Positions 53,515 to 64,000 of a stretch of DNA of 64,000 nucleotides are shown here, in pieces. The position numbers and the translations under genes are program-made. The stretch spans positions 6,004,964 to 6,068,963 of the forward strand of contig NC_053112.1 of NCBI RefSeq assembly GCF_010015445.1, in the 5' to 3' direction. Numbering within the stretch: position 1 is the first letter of the stretch; each line of letters begins with the position of its first letter. The notes under the pieces were generated by a model. That model made no database searches, had not been told where the DNA came from, and was given only the letters and a program-made list of their open reading frames with translations. The DNA is from Perca fluviatilis (Eukaryota; Chordata; Actinopteri; Perciformes; Percidae).

Positions 53515-53935
53515 AAAGGTCAAACGATCTGATGGTTCAACCAGCACGCCGGATTAGAGCTGTTATCAGGCCTTAAAAGTTAGGCCCGAGCCCGACAGGA
53601 TTCGGCCCGAGCCCGACAAGTACATTTTGATCGACAGCTTTTTAAAAAGCCCAAACCCGTTTACAGCCCGACGTTATTCAAATGTGCGCACGCACACACA
53701 CAATTCTTTTGCCTTTTGTCAAGAATGAGTCATTTCTCATTATGTACAAACTGGTCAAAAGTTTTCCACAACTCAGACTTTGCTTTCTTTGCCGGTGCAA
53801 CCAAAACATAATCGCCAGAGGCCAGCCTCCGTTTCACCTCCTCGGCATCCATTTTCGCGCTAAGTGAAACGCATCACCTGACAGTTCATTTGACCCCGTC
53901 CCGTTGGGTTCGGGCAAAGATCTTCAGCTCTACGC
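53515..53935. other. prokr1 3' flank with dispersed repeat
   Basis: 53575-53930 holds a repeat with GCCCGAGCCCGACAGGATTC twice and GTTGGGTTCGGGCAAAGATC at the other end; a fragment is at 34790-34870. No clear AATAAA was picked out for prokr1. Confidence 0.5.
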
Positions 53936-54169
53936 CGGATCCGCTGCAGCTCATGCATCCAGAACCACATCGGATCAGGCTCAACAGTACGACTACTCAA
54001 AGCTGGACAAAGCGATCCAACACTATGCCCAGGTTGTATTATACATCTGTGCATCAGAGAGGTGCACACAGAGGGGATTTTCAACCTGTGTGAACCGACC
54101 AGAGATGGCAGCACCATGTTTGTAGTTTTGTTTCGGAAAAGCTGGACACAGTTTGTGGAAATATGGGAT

Positions 54170-54350
54170 TTTTTGGGGGCATTTTTAGGCCTTTATTCGA
54201 CAAGACAGCTAAAGACTTGAAAGGGGAAAGAGAGGGGGGAATGACATGCAGCAAAGGGCCGCAGGTCGGAGTCAAACCCAGGCCCGTTGCGTCGAGGAGT
54301 AAACCTCCACATATGGGCGCACGCTCTACCAACTGAGCTACCTGGGCGCC
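54170..54350 (-). mobile_element. tRNA-derived SINE
   Basis: The minus strand starts GGCGCCCAGGTAGCTCAGTT then GGTAGAGCGTGCGCCC (A-box) and GGGTTTGACTCC (B-box), followed by a CTGCATGTCATTCCCCCCTC body. It keeps tRNA-like 5' structure but has no 3' acceptor half, so it is a SINE and not a tRNA gene. Confidence 0.82.
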
Positions 54351-54369
54351 AAGAAATACTGGATTTTAA

Positions 54370-54640
54370 CATTGGTGTCGACTAATCGGCCGTTTTGGTC
54401 TTAGTCGACTAAGATTTCTTAAGTCGATTAGTCATTTTTTTAATGCTTTTTCATGCTGAATGACTTATTTCCAATAAACTTCTGAGCACATCTCTGGTAA
54501 ACACAAGCTTTAAAGTGATGCTTGTGCATTATTCTTTGTGGAGAAACTCAGTTTTACAGACCTGTCAATTAAATCTAATATCGATAAGTCGACAAAGTCA
54601 TATTTCATATGTCATATATCAGTCATAGCCCTGGGGTTGA
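54370..54640. repeat. Dispersed repeat with GTCGACTAA motifs
   Basis: GTGTCGACTAATCGGCCG, TTAGTCGACTAAGATTTC and TCGATAAGTCGACAAAG suggest a hAT-like remnant; boundaries are not resolved. Confidence 0.45.
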
Positions 54641-54949
54641 CAGTATGAAAGCACCTGAAAGATGCAAACCGCTGGACAAAAGGTCGAAAAAAAACTTTTG
54701 TTTCATATACGAGGGCTACAACTCCCAATGTTTTGGTTCGTGTGCAGCAGAGCAAAGTGGAAAAGGTGCTGGCTGAAGTGTAATATAAATCAGAGGGTGT
54801 GGTTTATTAATAAAAACAATCTCAGCCAATCACATCACAGGTCTCATTGCTCTGTAGCGGCTGAGCAAATCACAGAGAAGCTTCACAACAATGGCTCAAG
54901 CGACGCGATGGGAAATCAAAAGTGACACGATAAGACATGATATCAAAGT

Positions 54950-55527
54950 GTCGGGTCTGAGTGTCCTCCCCCAGGGTTATTTTGAATGTCAAAGACTTCC
55001 TTTCCTGCATTCTGATACACTTGTATGCACCAATTTATGGTGAGAAAACCTTTATTTATCCTATGAGAAGGGAAACACAGATGACATTCAAAATATATCA
55101 AAAATATAATGGAATATAAAGCAGTAAGGGGGCTTTTACATCAGGGAGCTGAGCCTGGATCACAAAAGTTGACCCCAAAGCAACGAGGACAAAATAAAAT
55201 AGGCTACCTATATTTGTCTTAAATGTGTGGTGAAGAGAGGATGCTGGCATTAGTGTAGGCGGAGCATTTACGCACACACTACACTACACACACACTACGC
55301 ACAGCGAGGAGCGGGTCGATGAAAGATGAGAAAGGTCTCTCTGCATGTTCTGCAGGGTTTGTTTAGTTTGTTGACACATTACTTGACCCTGTATTTGTGA
55401 ATACAAATATCTGAAATGAAAGTTCTGTCACAAAACTATGTTGTTGTGTATAATAACCACATTTTTAGGTGGGTATATGGAAAATCTTGGTGATTTCTTA
55501 GTGGGTATACTGCGTATCACACCACTG
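54950..55527. mobile_element. Degenerate hAT-like copy (family of 12818)
   Basis: GGTCTGAGTGTCCTCCCCCAGGG and GTGGGTATACTGCGTATCAC then ACCACTG parallel 48004-48276. An internal segment (about 55110-55440) is specific to this copy. The left terminus is lost. Confidence 0.7.
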
Positions 55528-57744
55528 GATGTGTGTTTGTATATTTAGTTGGTACAAAGATGGTAACTGAGTAATAAAACATGAAGTTGTGCATATGATC
55601 ACATTAATCTCACGCTTTTTAATTCTACTGTGTCTCACTTCATTGTTATAAAAGCATCATTTTTCATATGTTAAAATATGACACAGCAGCTTTTTAAAAT
55701 AATAGGCCATGTGCTTGCGCACACAGCAGTAAACAATGAACTTTTTGCTATGTTTTGTCAGGGCTAAATATGGCCCTGGTCTGCAAAATTGTGTGAAAAT
55801 TATGAACTTGAATGCGAGCCACGCGAGAGGAAAGTCATTTTGTCCATCAGGAAAGGTTAAGGTGTAACAGGAAGAGGTTCGACGTTGATGTGTGTGAAGG
55901 GTTTACCTTCCCAGATGGACCACGTGTACGTTCCAACGGCCGCGTGGCGTGAATAACGTTTTGTTTTGTTGCGTCGGCGCTGTGAGACGCTCAGGATGAA
56001 TCGATGCCGTTTGTGTGTTCAGACGACAGCTCTGGAGTCGTGATGGCGTTGAAATTCATGAGGCCGCCCGCCTGTTTAACATCATCAATGAATGCAGAGC
56101 GTCGGCTGGAAGACGCACGACTCAGACGGCAGCAGACCGCTGATCAACCCTCTGGGGCAGCTTTTCTAACTCCGTCACCTTCGCTGGCTCTCAAAAGGTT
56201 GATTTCAGGGGTAAAAAGTACATTTACTCCAACTGTACTTCTGTATATGTTTGAAGTGCTTGTACTTAAGTTGAGTATAATACTATGCTACTTTATACTT
56301 CTACTTCACTACATTTTGGAAGCCAATATTGTACTTTTTACCCTGCTACATTTATCCAAAGATACTCTAAAAATCTAAGAAAGCAAACAGGTTTCTCCAC
56401 AAAAAATCCCCAATCTAACTAGATAAAGACGATGGATGGCCCTATCCTGCACCCAGCGCAGCGCAAAGCCCAACGCAAGTGTCTTTGCTAGCGCCCACGT
56501 GGTTTAAGTAGCAAATGCACCTTCACCCATCTGTGCGCCCATGGGCGTGCTGGTCTCACAGGGAGGTGTGTTCAGGTGCATTCTGGGCGTGCTGGTCTCA
56601 CAGGGAGGTGTGTTCAGGTGCATTCTGGGAGTATTGCTATCTTGAGGCAGCGGGAAGTGATGGCGCCATTGACCAACAAAAACCTGGTCTAAAGTCAATA
56701 ACTCAGCATTTCATTGTTATTTTAACAGAGCATTAGTAAAATGCTCCTAGGCTCGTGCACAGCAGCGTGCACAATATGCTTGTTACACACACAGGGACAC
56801 ACAGCAGCACGCACACATGCAGAAGATTACTAATAAAAATATTAGGGTGTAAATCCTCCATCATAACAGCAATGCTCCAAGGTCCAAACGCGCCTGGCTT
56901 TTAAAGGGAATGGGAGATGATATCTGATTGGTTGATTGCATGTTACGCCCAAAACACACCTCTGATTATTGAAGACACTAAGCACAACCCTTTAGAACTA
57001 TATATATATATATATATATATGAAAACACAGATGTTAAATGGTGCGTATTTCTTGTAAAAATATTCAGAAAATTATGAGAGTTTGATGTGTGGCTCGTCA
57101 CAACATTTCTTAGGTGAGATGGTTTCTGTTTCCCAACAGAATGATTCAACAACAGGACAGACTCTGTTTTCAGCAAATCATGTATTTAAACAAGGTTAGA
57201 AAAACAGTTTTAAGTTACAAATTAAAGTAACAATCATAAGAACAAAGAGACCTACTCATAAAAACTCCTGAATTGTACATATTAACACAAAATCGATCAA
57301 TCCAATCAATCCCAAACAGAAACAGATGGAGATTCATCTGGAAATGAAATCAAAAATAAATCGTAAAAGATACAATGAAAAAAGAAGAAGAAGAAGTGCT
57401 GATTACAAACACTGTTGGAGTGTGTTTGTCTCTTCTGATGTTGCGCTGACGTTTCGGGAACATTTCTTAATTAGAATTTACATTTAAAGCTGCCCGACTC
57501 ACGAGGCATGCTCTTCGTACACAAAAACACATTTTCTTTAAATCAGCCTGAATTACTGCCGTCCACTGTTGTGTTTCAGGTTGCCATGACACCTGTGAAG
57601 ACAACTTTTTTGCGAATTGGCATCTTAGAAGCAAAAACAAAAACGAACTCTATAACCTTTAAATGAGGCGTCAGCATACAGACGAGAGGCCACAGAGCCA
57701 GGAGTGTATTTTAGGTCTTAGGTCATGTTGGATTTGATGTGCCA
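55528..57744. other. Intergenic stretch, prokr1 to aplf
   Basis: No gene is recognised. A 42-bp unit (GGGCGTGCTGGTCTCACAGG onward) is directly repeated at 56543-56584 and 56585-56626. (AT)n at 56999-57021. 56210-56380 resembles the TACTTCTACTTCACTACATT repeat also present in the hAT ends at 30248 and 32900. Confidence 0.5.
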
Positions 57745-58120
57745 ACAGCTTCTCACTCCCATCTCGTAACATACGGACGCTTGGTCGGTCACATTGACGC
57801 TAAAAGTCTCCTTTAGCGTCACATAACATGCTTTATCTGAACGTGCTTGGACAGGACTACTGGCGTCACTTTTGACGCGGTTAGGTTAAGGAAAAGGTTG
57901 TTTCCGTGACAGGTGACAATACCGGGACGGTTAAAGACACATGCTGGACACTGAACCCTGGTCTCCTGGGTGAAGGTCCCGTGTGTGACCCATCCACCAC
58001 ACTGCTCTCCCCGGTACGTTCTACAAACACGATGAAGGACGCTTTTTTTCGTCGCTTCAGACGCCGACAGCCGCCGTCCAAACGTCGGTATTTTACGAGT
58101 TCGGAGAGAGAACGGATTGG
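57745..58120. mobile_element. Palindromic repeat with tRNA-like core
   Basis: CTCACTCCCATCTCGTAACA at the left is partly mirrored by TATTTTACGAGTTCGGAGAG at the right. The core ACTGAACCCTGGTCTCCTGG resembles, reversed, the tRNA-like box of 23491-24202. There is no target duplication I can define. Confidence 0.5.
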
Positions 58121-58374
58121 ATTTGTGTGATCTGTAAAACCGTTGGGAACCAGATGCTCCTGTAAAGCTTCACGGCTTCTAAAGGTCCCATATTGTAAAA
58201 ATTAAGATTAAATTTATGTTCACACTCGGCGTTCTATTTAACAAGAAAAAAATGACTAGGGCGCTTTTGTAGTAAAAAAAGAAAGAAAAGCTGGCAGCGT
58301 TGTTGTTCTTTTGTTTCTCCAACAACAGCTACTGATACAAAATCCTAGAGCGCTAGAGCTGTGCTAACGTTAGA

Positions 58375-58960
<586 letters not shown>

Positions 58961-61294
58961 AAAACAAAGAGTTCCCGGTCATATCATATAACTCGCCGTT
59001 CTCTGACTCCATTTTTTCTTGTTGTTATGGAAACGACAGGTCTGGCTATTCCGCTTGTCATTGGTCGGCTGTCAAAAAAGCGCCTTTCAGAAAAGTTGAA
59101 CTTTTTTCAACTTCAAAGACGGTCTGAGCTGCAGAAAAAAAACACGGTCTACTCCGTAGGATTATAATGTAAAACAGACGCTGGCAGCTTCCAAAAAAGA
59201 CGCGGACATATCCTAGCCTTACATGTCTGTTCTGATTATAAATAATGGGAAAGTATCAAAGTGCTCAATCCACATACAAATGCACACAACACAGCTCGCA
59301 TTCAGAAAATGTGCCTTTAAACGAGCCGCCGGGACGTTGTGATGTCACAACTATATATTATAAAAGTACAAAGTGCCGTTACAGTCATTTCCCCGGCTGC
59401 AATGAAGGTGCAGAGTAGGGCTGTGTTAAAAATAAAAAACAAAAGAAGAAACGATTTTCTGATTTGATATTCTGATTCGATTTTCATTTGAATGATCCGA
59501 TATCGATTCATAAAATCCGGCGCCAATCTCGGTTTGTATCATATGAAAATAGAAGACCGAAGGAATCCATTGGTACCAACAAGAGTCCAAAATTAGCACC
59601 ATCTACCTGCCAAATACTGTTAAAATATGCCTTGTGAGGCTGGTAGATTTGCTTCTCTCACCAGCCAAAAAAAACAATGGTTATCTATTATGTGGCTGTT
59701 AAAATTTGAACATTTACTAGCAATTTGGTTGGTGGACAAAAAAGTTAATTTTGGACCCTGCAACTATGTCAGAAGAATGTAAATAACACTCCAAAGTATG
59801 GCCACATTTTGGCGAGGGAAAAACTGGCATGGCCATTTTAAAAGGAGTCCCTCTGTTACCTCCAGATATCTGAATGAAATGTCTCAAAACTCTCTGACTG
59901 TAGAGTCTGGAGAGCTGCAGCTTTATTGTGTTTATGTTTTAAATAAAAAGCACATTAAAGGTGCAGTAAGCCTTATAAAACTAACTTTCTGTCATATTTG
60001 CTGAAACTGACCCTATGTTCCTGTAGAACTACATGAATTATGTAATATAAAAAAAAATCCTGCTCCTCTAGCACCACCTACAGCCTGTAGTGTGATTTGC
60101 AAAAATCAACCACTCCCTGTTCAGATGCACCAATCAGGGCCATGGGGGAGGTGTCTAACTGCGTGTCAATCACTGCTCATGCACACGCATTCATTCTCCC
60201 TTGTGGGGGGAGGGGCTTAAGAGACAGTTTTGGGCTTTAGCAGAAAGGGGGGGAGGGACTGAGAAGTTGTCTATGTTCAAATTCTTTGGCTAAATCCTGG
60301 ATCTTAATGTAAACACTGATACTTTTAATAACGCAGCAGGTTAGAGGGAATCTTGGTAGGAAATTGGTTTTGTAACCGGCATTGAATCAGAATCAAATCA
60401 GTAAATCAGTGGCGATACCCAGAGACCCGGAAACGCTGACCAATCAGAGCAGACTGAAGCTCTTAAAGAGACAGGCGCTTCAACGGAGCGTTTCAGACAT
60501 AATATACAGGTATATTTAGACAGTACATTAAAACATGTAAACAAGTTCTAGTACAAACCCAAAAAAAGTATGAACTAAAAAAAAAAAGAGCATGATATGG
60601 AACATATAAAGCAAAAAAAAATACGTATTTTTTGTTTTTTTAGAGGCAGTTCAGTAGTTTTTACATCAACATCAGGTGGACGAAAAGTACAAAATATCAC
60701 GACTTGCACTGATTGGAGTTACAGCCTCTCAGTGAGACTGATTTTCCTTTCAGTTTCCCTTCTTCCACTCAGCCTGAGGTCGTGTTAGGTTAGCGTTTTG
60801 TGTTTGGGGAGGGCTGTTTTATTCTGCAACGGTAGCAGGACATGTGTTTGTCATTTACAGTTAACAAAAGAAGCAGCTTTTCTTCTGCGGACACTTTTGT
60901 TTGTCCACGTGACACAGAAGACACGCAGTCTTTATGCGGCTAAAAAAAGCTCTAATTGGCTCGGGTTGTTTTTTTCCAAATTAGGACACAGACGTCAACA
61001 GGCACAGCACACAACTTCTTTCAATCCCTCTGAAAAGTGATGCTTTCCTCGGGTATACGTTCATATTTAAAAGCGAAAATCAAATGTCAAAAATAGATGC
61101 TTCACCTGAGCGGCCGTCCAGGACTACGTGACGATGCTGTATCAAGGCGATGGCCGTGTATCGGTGCTCGATATATTTTAAGATGTCGACTGAAATAACG
61201 CAGTGCCAAGTAGTGTCGACTCTTCTCCAGTCGAGTCTCTGCTCTGCAGCTTCAAAACAAACGGCGAAAAGAAAGAAAAAATGAAAGTCTGGGT
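58961..61294. other. Probable 3' side of aplf, plus repeat
   Basis: 59430-59525 is a small repeat relic (GATTTGATATTCTGATTCG). 59955-60300 is a dispersed repeat (AAAGGTGCAGTAAGCC, GATGCACCAATCAGGGCC). A minus-strand AATAAA (plus TTTATT) at 60818-60823 lies about 475 bp past the aplf stop and may be its poly(A) signal. The rest is not recognised. Confidence 0.45.
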
Positions 61295-61488
61295 CTACTT
61301 TCTCTTCATGAAGGCCTTTGCTTCCTTCTGCAGTGCTTTGACGTCCTCCTTATCGCTGTCGTCGGAGACGGGAGGAAGGTAGTCCGAGTCGTCGCCCGCG
61401 TCCTCGCTGTCGTCGTCGATGAAGCTGTCGTCGTCCCCAGAGTCGTCGTCTCCGGCGTCCTTCTTGGGGACGCCGCGTGCGGCGCGAG
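61295..61488 (-). CDS. aplf: Last exon of aplf (aprataxin and PNK-like factor), acidic tail
   Basis: On the minus strand an acceptor (CCTTATTCTACAG) is followed by 194 bp: two bases of a split codon, 63 codons and TAG. The peptide is a basic RGVPKKD start, then a long Asp/Ser run (GDDDSGDDDSFIDDDSED), DSDYLPPV and the end KEDVKALQKEAKAFMKRK. This matches the C-terminal acidic histone-chaperone tail of APLF (DSF, DSDxxP, KEDV..L.KEAK.FMKRK). APLF binds XRCC1/XRCC4 and poly(ADP-ribose) in DNA break repair and, through this tail, core histones. Its FHA and PBZ zinc fingers would be upstream, to the right of the window. APLF neighbours PROKR1 in mammals, which supports the call. Confidence 0.83.
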
Positions 61489-61759
61489 CTGTAGAATAAG
61501 GTTAGAAATCAGAGTGAGTCACAGAGGCAGACGGGTCAAAAAGAGACTTCATGAGCACCGCGGAGAGTGCCTCTCGTCTTTGAGTGCATTTTGAAATCAG
61601 CGGTCTTTGATGACCTGGTTCACCGTTCTACTCTTGGTGGGAAGGAAAAACAGAGACCGACAAATAGATAGAAGAGGGAGAGAGTCACAATGTCCCAAAG
61701 AAGTCATTTCATTGTGTCCTCATCACCATGAAAGGTGAAGTCCCCCACGTTCACCTCTC
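61489..61759 (-). other. aplf last intron, visible part
   Basis: Begins with the acceptor pyrimidine tract at 61489-61500. No further aplf exon is recognised up to 64000, so the intron probably spans at least 2.5 kb, filled with the repeats listed next. Confidence 0.5.
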
Positions 61760-62206
61760 CCCGTTGGAATCAACCCACTCAGGACCTGCCGCTATAGTCT
61801 CCTACAGAGGCGTGGCCGCGGTGGAGCCCACGGGACACACAGACAGGAAACTACTCCGAGTTGGGGCGCCTCGGTTCTAAGCACCGTACCTGGGGTGACC
61901 GAGCTGTCCCCATTGCAGCCCCCTCCCCTCTGGAACTCCCTACCTATACACATCCGTGACTGTACTGACCTGGACACATTCAAAACACACCTCTTCACAT
62001 TCACTTTCCACATACATTAGTCTTACATTTCTCACCTGATAGTTAGTGGTTTTATTGATTTTAATTGCTTTTAATATGCTTGTTTTATATGTTGGTTGTA
62101 TTGCTTATCTGTTTTTAATGTTCTATATGTGCTGGTTCTACCGTAAAGTGTCTTTGAATACCATGTAAAGCTCTATATAAATAAAATGTTATTATTATTA
62201 TTATTA
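61760..62206 (+). mobile_element. LINE 3' fragment
   Basis: Degenerate frame with LWNSLPIHIRDCTDLDTF and KTHLFTFTFH, the C-terminal end of a non-LTR retrotransposon ORF, then AAAGCTCTATATAAATAAAA and a (TTA)n tail. The same 3' tail lies reversed at 15536-15680. Confidence 0.78.
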
Positions 62207-62238
62207 AACCGGCTCTGGTCCCTCAACTTCCTGTGGCG

Positions 62239-62374
62239 TTTGGTGTTTTAAGCCCCCAACGTCGTCTTCCAGGAAGGAAGGCACTAGGATTAGACAACGG
62301 TTAGGGTTAGGTGCCTTGAAGTTGACGGTCGCAGCGCTGCCTTGAAGTCGACGTTGGGGGCTTAAAACACCATC
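62239..62374. repeat. Inverted repeat
   Basis: GTGTTTTAAGCCCCCAACGTCG (62243-62264) and its exact reverse complement (62349-62370) enclose 84 bp. Probably the ends of a small MITE. The antisense ORF across it is not a gene. Confidence 0.75.
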
Positions 62375-62843
62375 GAGTCCTTCCTGTGGACCACCATGGG
62401 ACATGGGACCACTAGTGAACGGGGAGAGACCAATAAGGTTTTGATCCCGTTTGAATCGAGCCATGAATTACACATATGATGTTTTTCAATTTAAAAAGAT
62501 ACTTTTGCAAGTCCAGAGTACTACTACTACTTAGGTTAGCGAAGAGGAAGTTGGTCCAATGGCTTTTTGGCTGACAGGTGGGTTAAACAGCCAGAAAAAG
62601 CAGCGAGCATATACCTCGTGTGCCTATAGCACTCGCCTGAAAGACAGAAATCGGGCACGTGCTGTATCAGATAATTGTTTCTCCTCGTGTATTTAGATGC
62701 AGGTTTCTTATCAAAAATATGTTTAATAATTGGAACTAACTAAATCTGACCCGACAATAACAACTAGAAGGACACTCGGAGAGGGAAAACCTCCGCCAAA
62801 GCCGCGCCCTAACTCCCAAAGTTGACCAAAGTGAAAAAAAGTA

Positions 62844-63834
62844 GAGGTCGACCGATATGGGTTTTTCTCTGGCCGATGCCGATGCCGATCTTTAGAAATC
62901 AGGGTCAGCCGATGGCCGATAAATGCTGCCGGTTTATTTTGGCCGATATGTGCTTGTTTTTTAAACCTCTGTTTGAAAGATAAAATGTAACACTAATAAT
63001 TACTTAAGATACACAAAAGTTCTCAACAAAAACTTTTATTGAACACTTCACCAATCTGCACTTGTATACTTAAATTAAAAATGTATAATGTGAAAACATA
63101 TATTGTATAAATAATGTATAAAAGAATATATTAAATAAATGAAACAGGTAAGAATAAAATAAACTTTTCAATGAAAAAATAAAGTTTAGTGCACTTAGCT
63201 AGCCTAGAGATCTAGATGCACCCTTTTAAATGTAATTTGCAACTCTACGTTGGCTTGCGAGCTGGAAAAACCAAACTCTAGTCAGGCCAATCACATCGTG
63301 TATAGAGTGGGTGGGCGGGGCTTATGGCTGCTGCTGCTGCTGGTGAACAGAGGTCTTCTGGAAGACTTGGAGTTCAGCTTTTCTTAGAGAAAAGAACAAA
63401 GAACGGCACTAAAATCATTCTTAAAAAAAGGAAGATGTGTTCGGAGTTTAAAGTCTAATCTACCAGCTAGCGTTGCTCTGATTGGTTAGAGCGCTATCCT
63501 ATTACGTGCAGAGGGGAATTTGAAAGACAACCGTTGATCCCGCCCCTCGGATTGAGCCCTGCCCAATGGGGAGTTCCCAGACCTAACATCTGGATGTGGG
63601 GCTGGATCGTCAGGCTAACACTTAGCAGCATTTATCAAACTTCTGCAAACTTTCATAACTAAAATAAATTAACCAATTTTAACAATAGTAGTGCTGCACA
63701 CTGTAGCAACCAGCAGCATTTCTTTCTTTTAGTTCTGAAGAACACAAAAAAATCGGCTTGATATACTCTGATATCGGTCGATGCCGATTATGTAAAATAA
63801 TGCCAAAAATCGGCCGATTAATCGGTCGACCTCT
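62844..63834. mobile_element. hAT-like element hosting a nested MITE
   Basis: Ends TAGAGGTCGACCGATATGGG and ATCGGTCGACCTCTA with GGCCGATG / TCGGCCGA subterminal repeats. Flanks AAAAAAAG and GAATATAG match poorly (5 of 8). Interrupted by 63200-63618. Confidence 0.82.
63200..63618. mobile_element. hAT-like MITE (TAGCCTAGA family), copy 2, nested
   Basis: Ends TAGCCTAGAGATCTAGATGC and CGTCAGGCTAA; perfect duplication CACTTAGC (63192-63199, 63619-63626). Younger than its host at 62844. Confidence 0.88.
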
Positions 63835-64000
63835 AGAATATAGTTTGTGTATCCGCCCAGTGATTCGAATCAGCTCCAAAGTGTAAAGAGTTCTTCCTCG
63901 GCCCGCGCTACACCCTCCCACCAAGTCTCATGAAAATCTAATCGGTAGTTTTCGTTGTAATCCTATATAATAAAAACAAGCGCTCCTTGGTGCAGGTCAT
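63835..64000. other. Right edge, nothing recognised
   Basis: Unique sequence, expected to lie within an aplf intron; CTATATAATAAAAACAAG near the end is not linked to a gene here. Confidence 0.4.

Noticed and set aside
53109..53576. 155-aa plus-strand ORF in another frame of prokr1 exon 2
   Set aside because: Low-complexity Arg/Gly/Ala product overlapping the true frame.
54250..54350. tRNA gene on the minus strand
   Set aside because: A- and B-boxes are present but the acceptor stem cannot close, and a SINE body follows.
62204..62464. 86-aa minus-strand ORF
   Set aside because: Lies over a perfect inverted repeat of a small MITE; no domain is recognisable.

Overview
The window is eukaryotic, from a ray-finned fish, most likely a percomorph teleost. 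The evidence is spliced vertebrate genes (prokineticin receptor, the APLF acidic tail, the U2B'' RRM), fish bloodthirsty-related (btr) TRIM genes, dense (GT)n microsatellites, and many Tc1, hAT, PIF/Harbinger-like and piggyBac-like elements. No species is claimed.

Left two thirds (1-44,070): a minus-strand tandem array of btr-type TRIM genes (RING, two B-boxes, coiled coil, PRY/SPRY). There are three intact coding exons (10117-11760, 24583-26229, 37871-39517; 547-548 aa), one broken copy (2363-3810) and one 3' fragment (109-328). Each longer copy has a splice acceptor two bases before its ATG, and a conserved noncoding first exon 1.2-4.4 kb upstream ending in the same GTGAGT donor. Next to this exon, copy 3 has an interferon-response-like GAAA/GAAG motif, copies 4 and 5 have a changed form, and the broken copy has lost it. 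The array grew by segmental duplication: several modules recur three to seven times. Because paralogous modules sit side by side, many transposon insertions can be read against their own empty sites. Embedded at 18078-18237 is the plus-strand last exon of an snrpb2-like gene.

Between the TRIM copies lie a nearly complete Tc1 element (20752-22388, transposase with one frameshift), a 2.7-kb hAT-like element holding a 47-bp minisatellite and a LINE fragment (30248-32971), a hAT nested within another hAT (12818-14429), and long microsatellite tracts (33.3-35.4 kb).

Right third (44,100-64,000): a two-exon prokineticin receptor gene on the plus strand (44768-45195 and 52812-53514, 376 aa, DRY motif split by a 7.6-kb transposon-filled intron). 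On the minus strand is the last exon of aplf (61295-61488), whose remaining exons lie past the right edge. APLF and PROKR1 are neighbours on human chromosome 2p13, so this pair looks like conserved synteny and favours prokr1. The rest is repeats: hAT and piggyBac-like MITEs with visible target duplications, tRNA-derived SINEs, LINE 3' tails and a compound GA-rich tandem array (58.4-58.95 kb).

No prokaryotic features, CRISPR arrays, rRNA genes or convincing functional tRNA genes were seen. All homology statements come from reading the translated sequence and from knowledge of the families; no database search was run.
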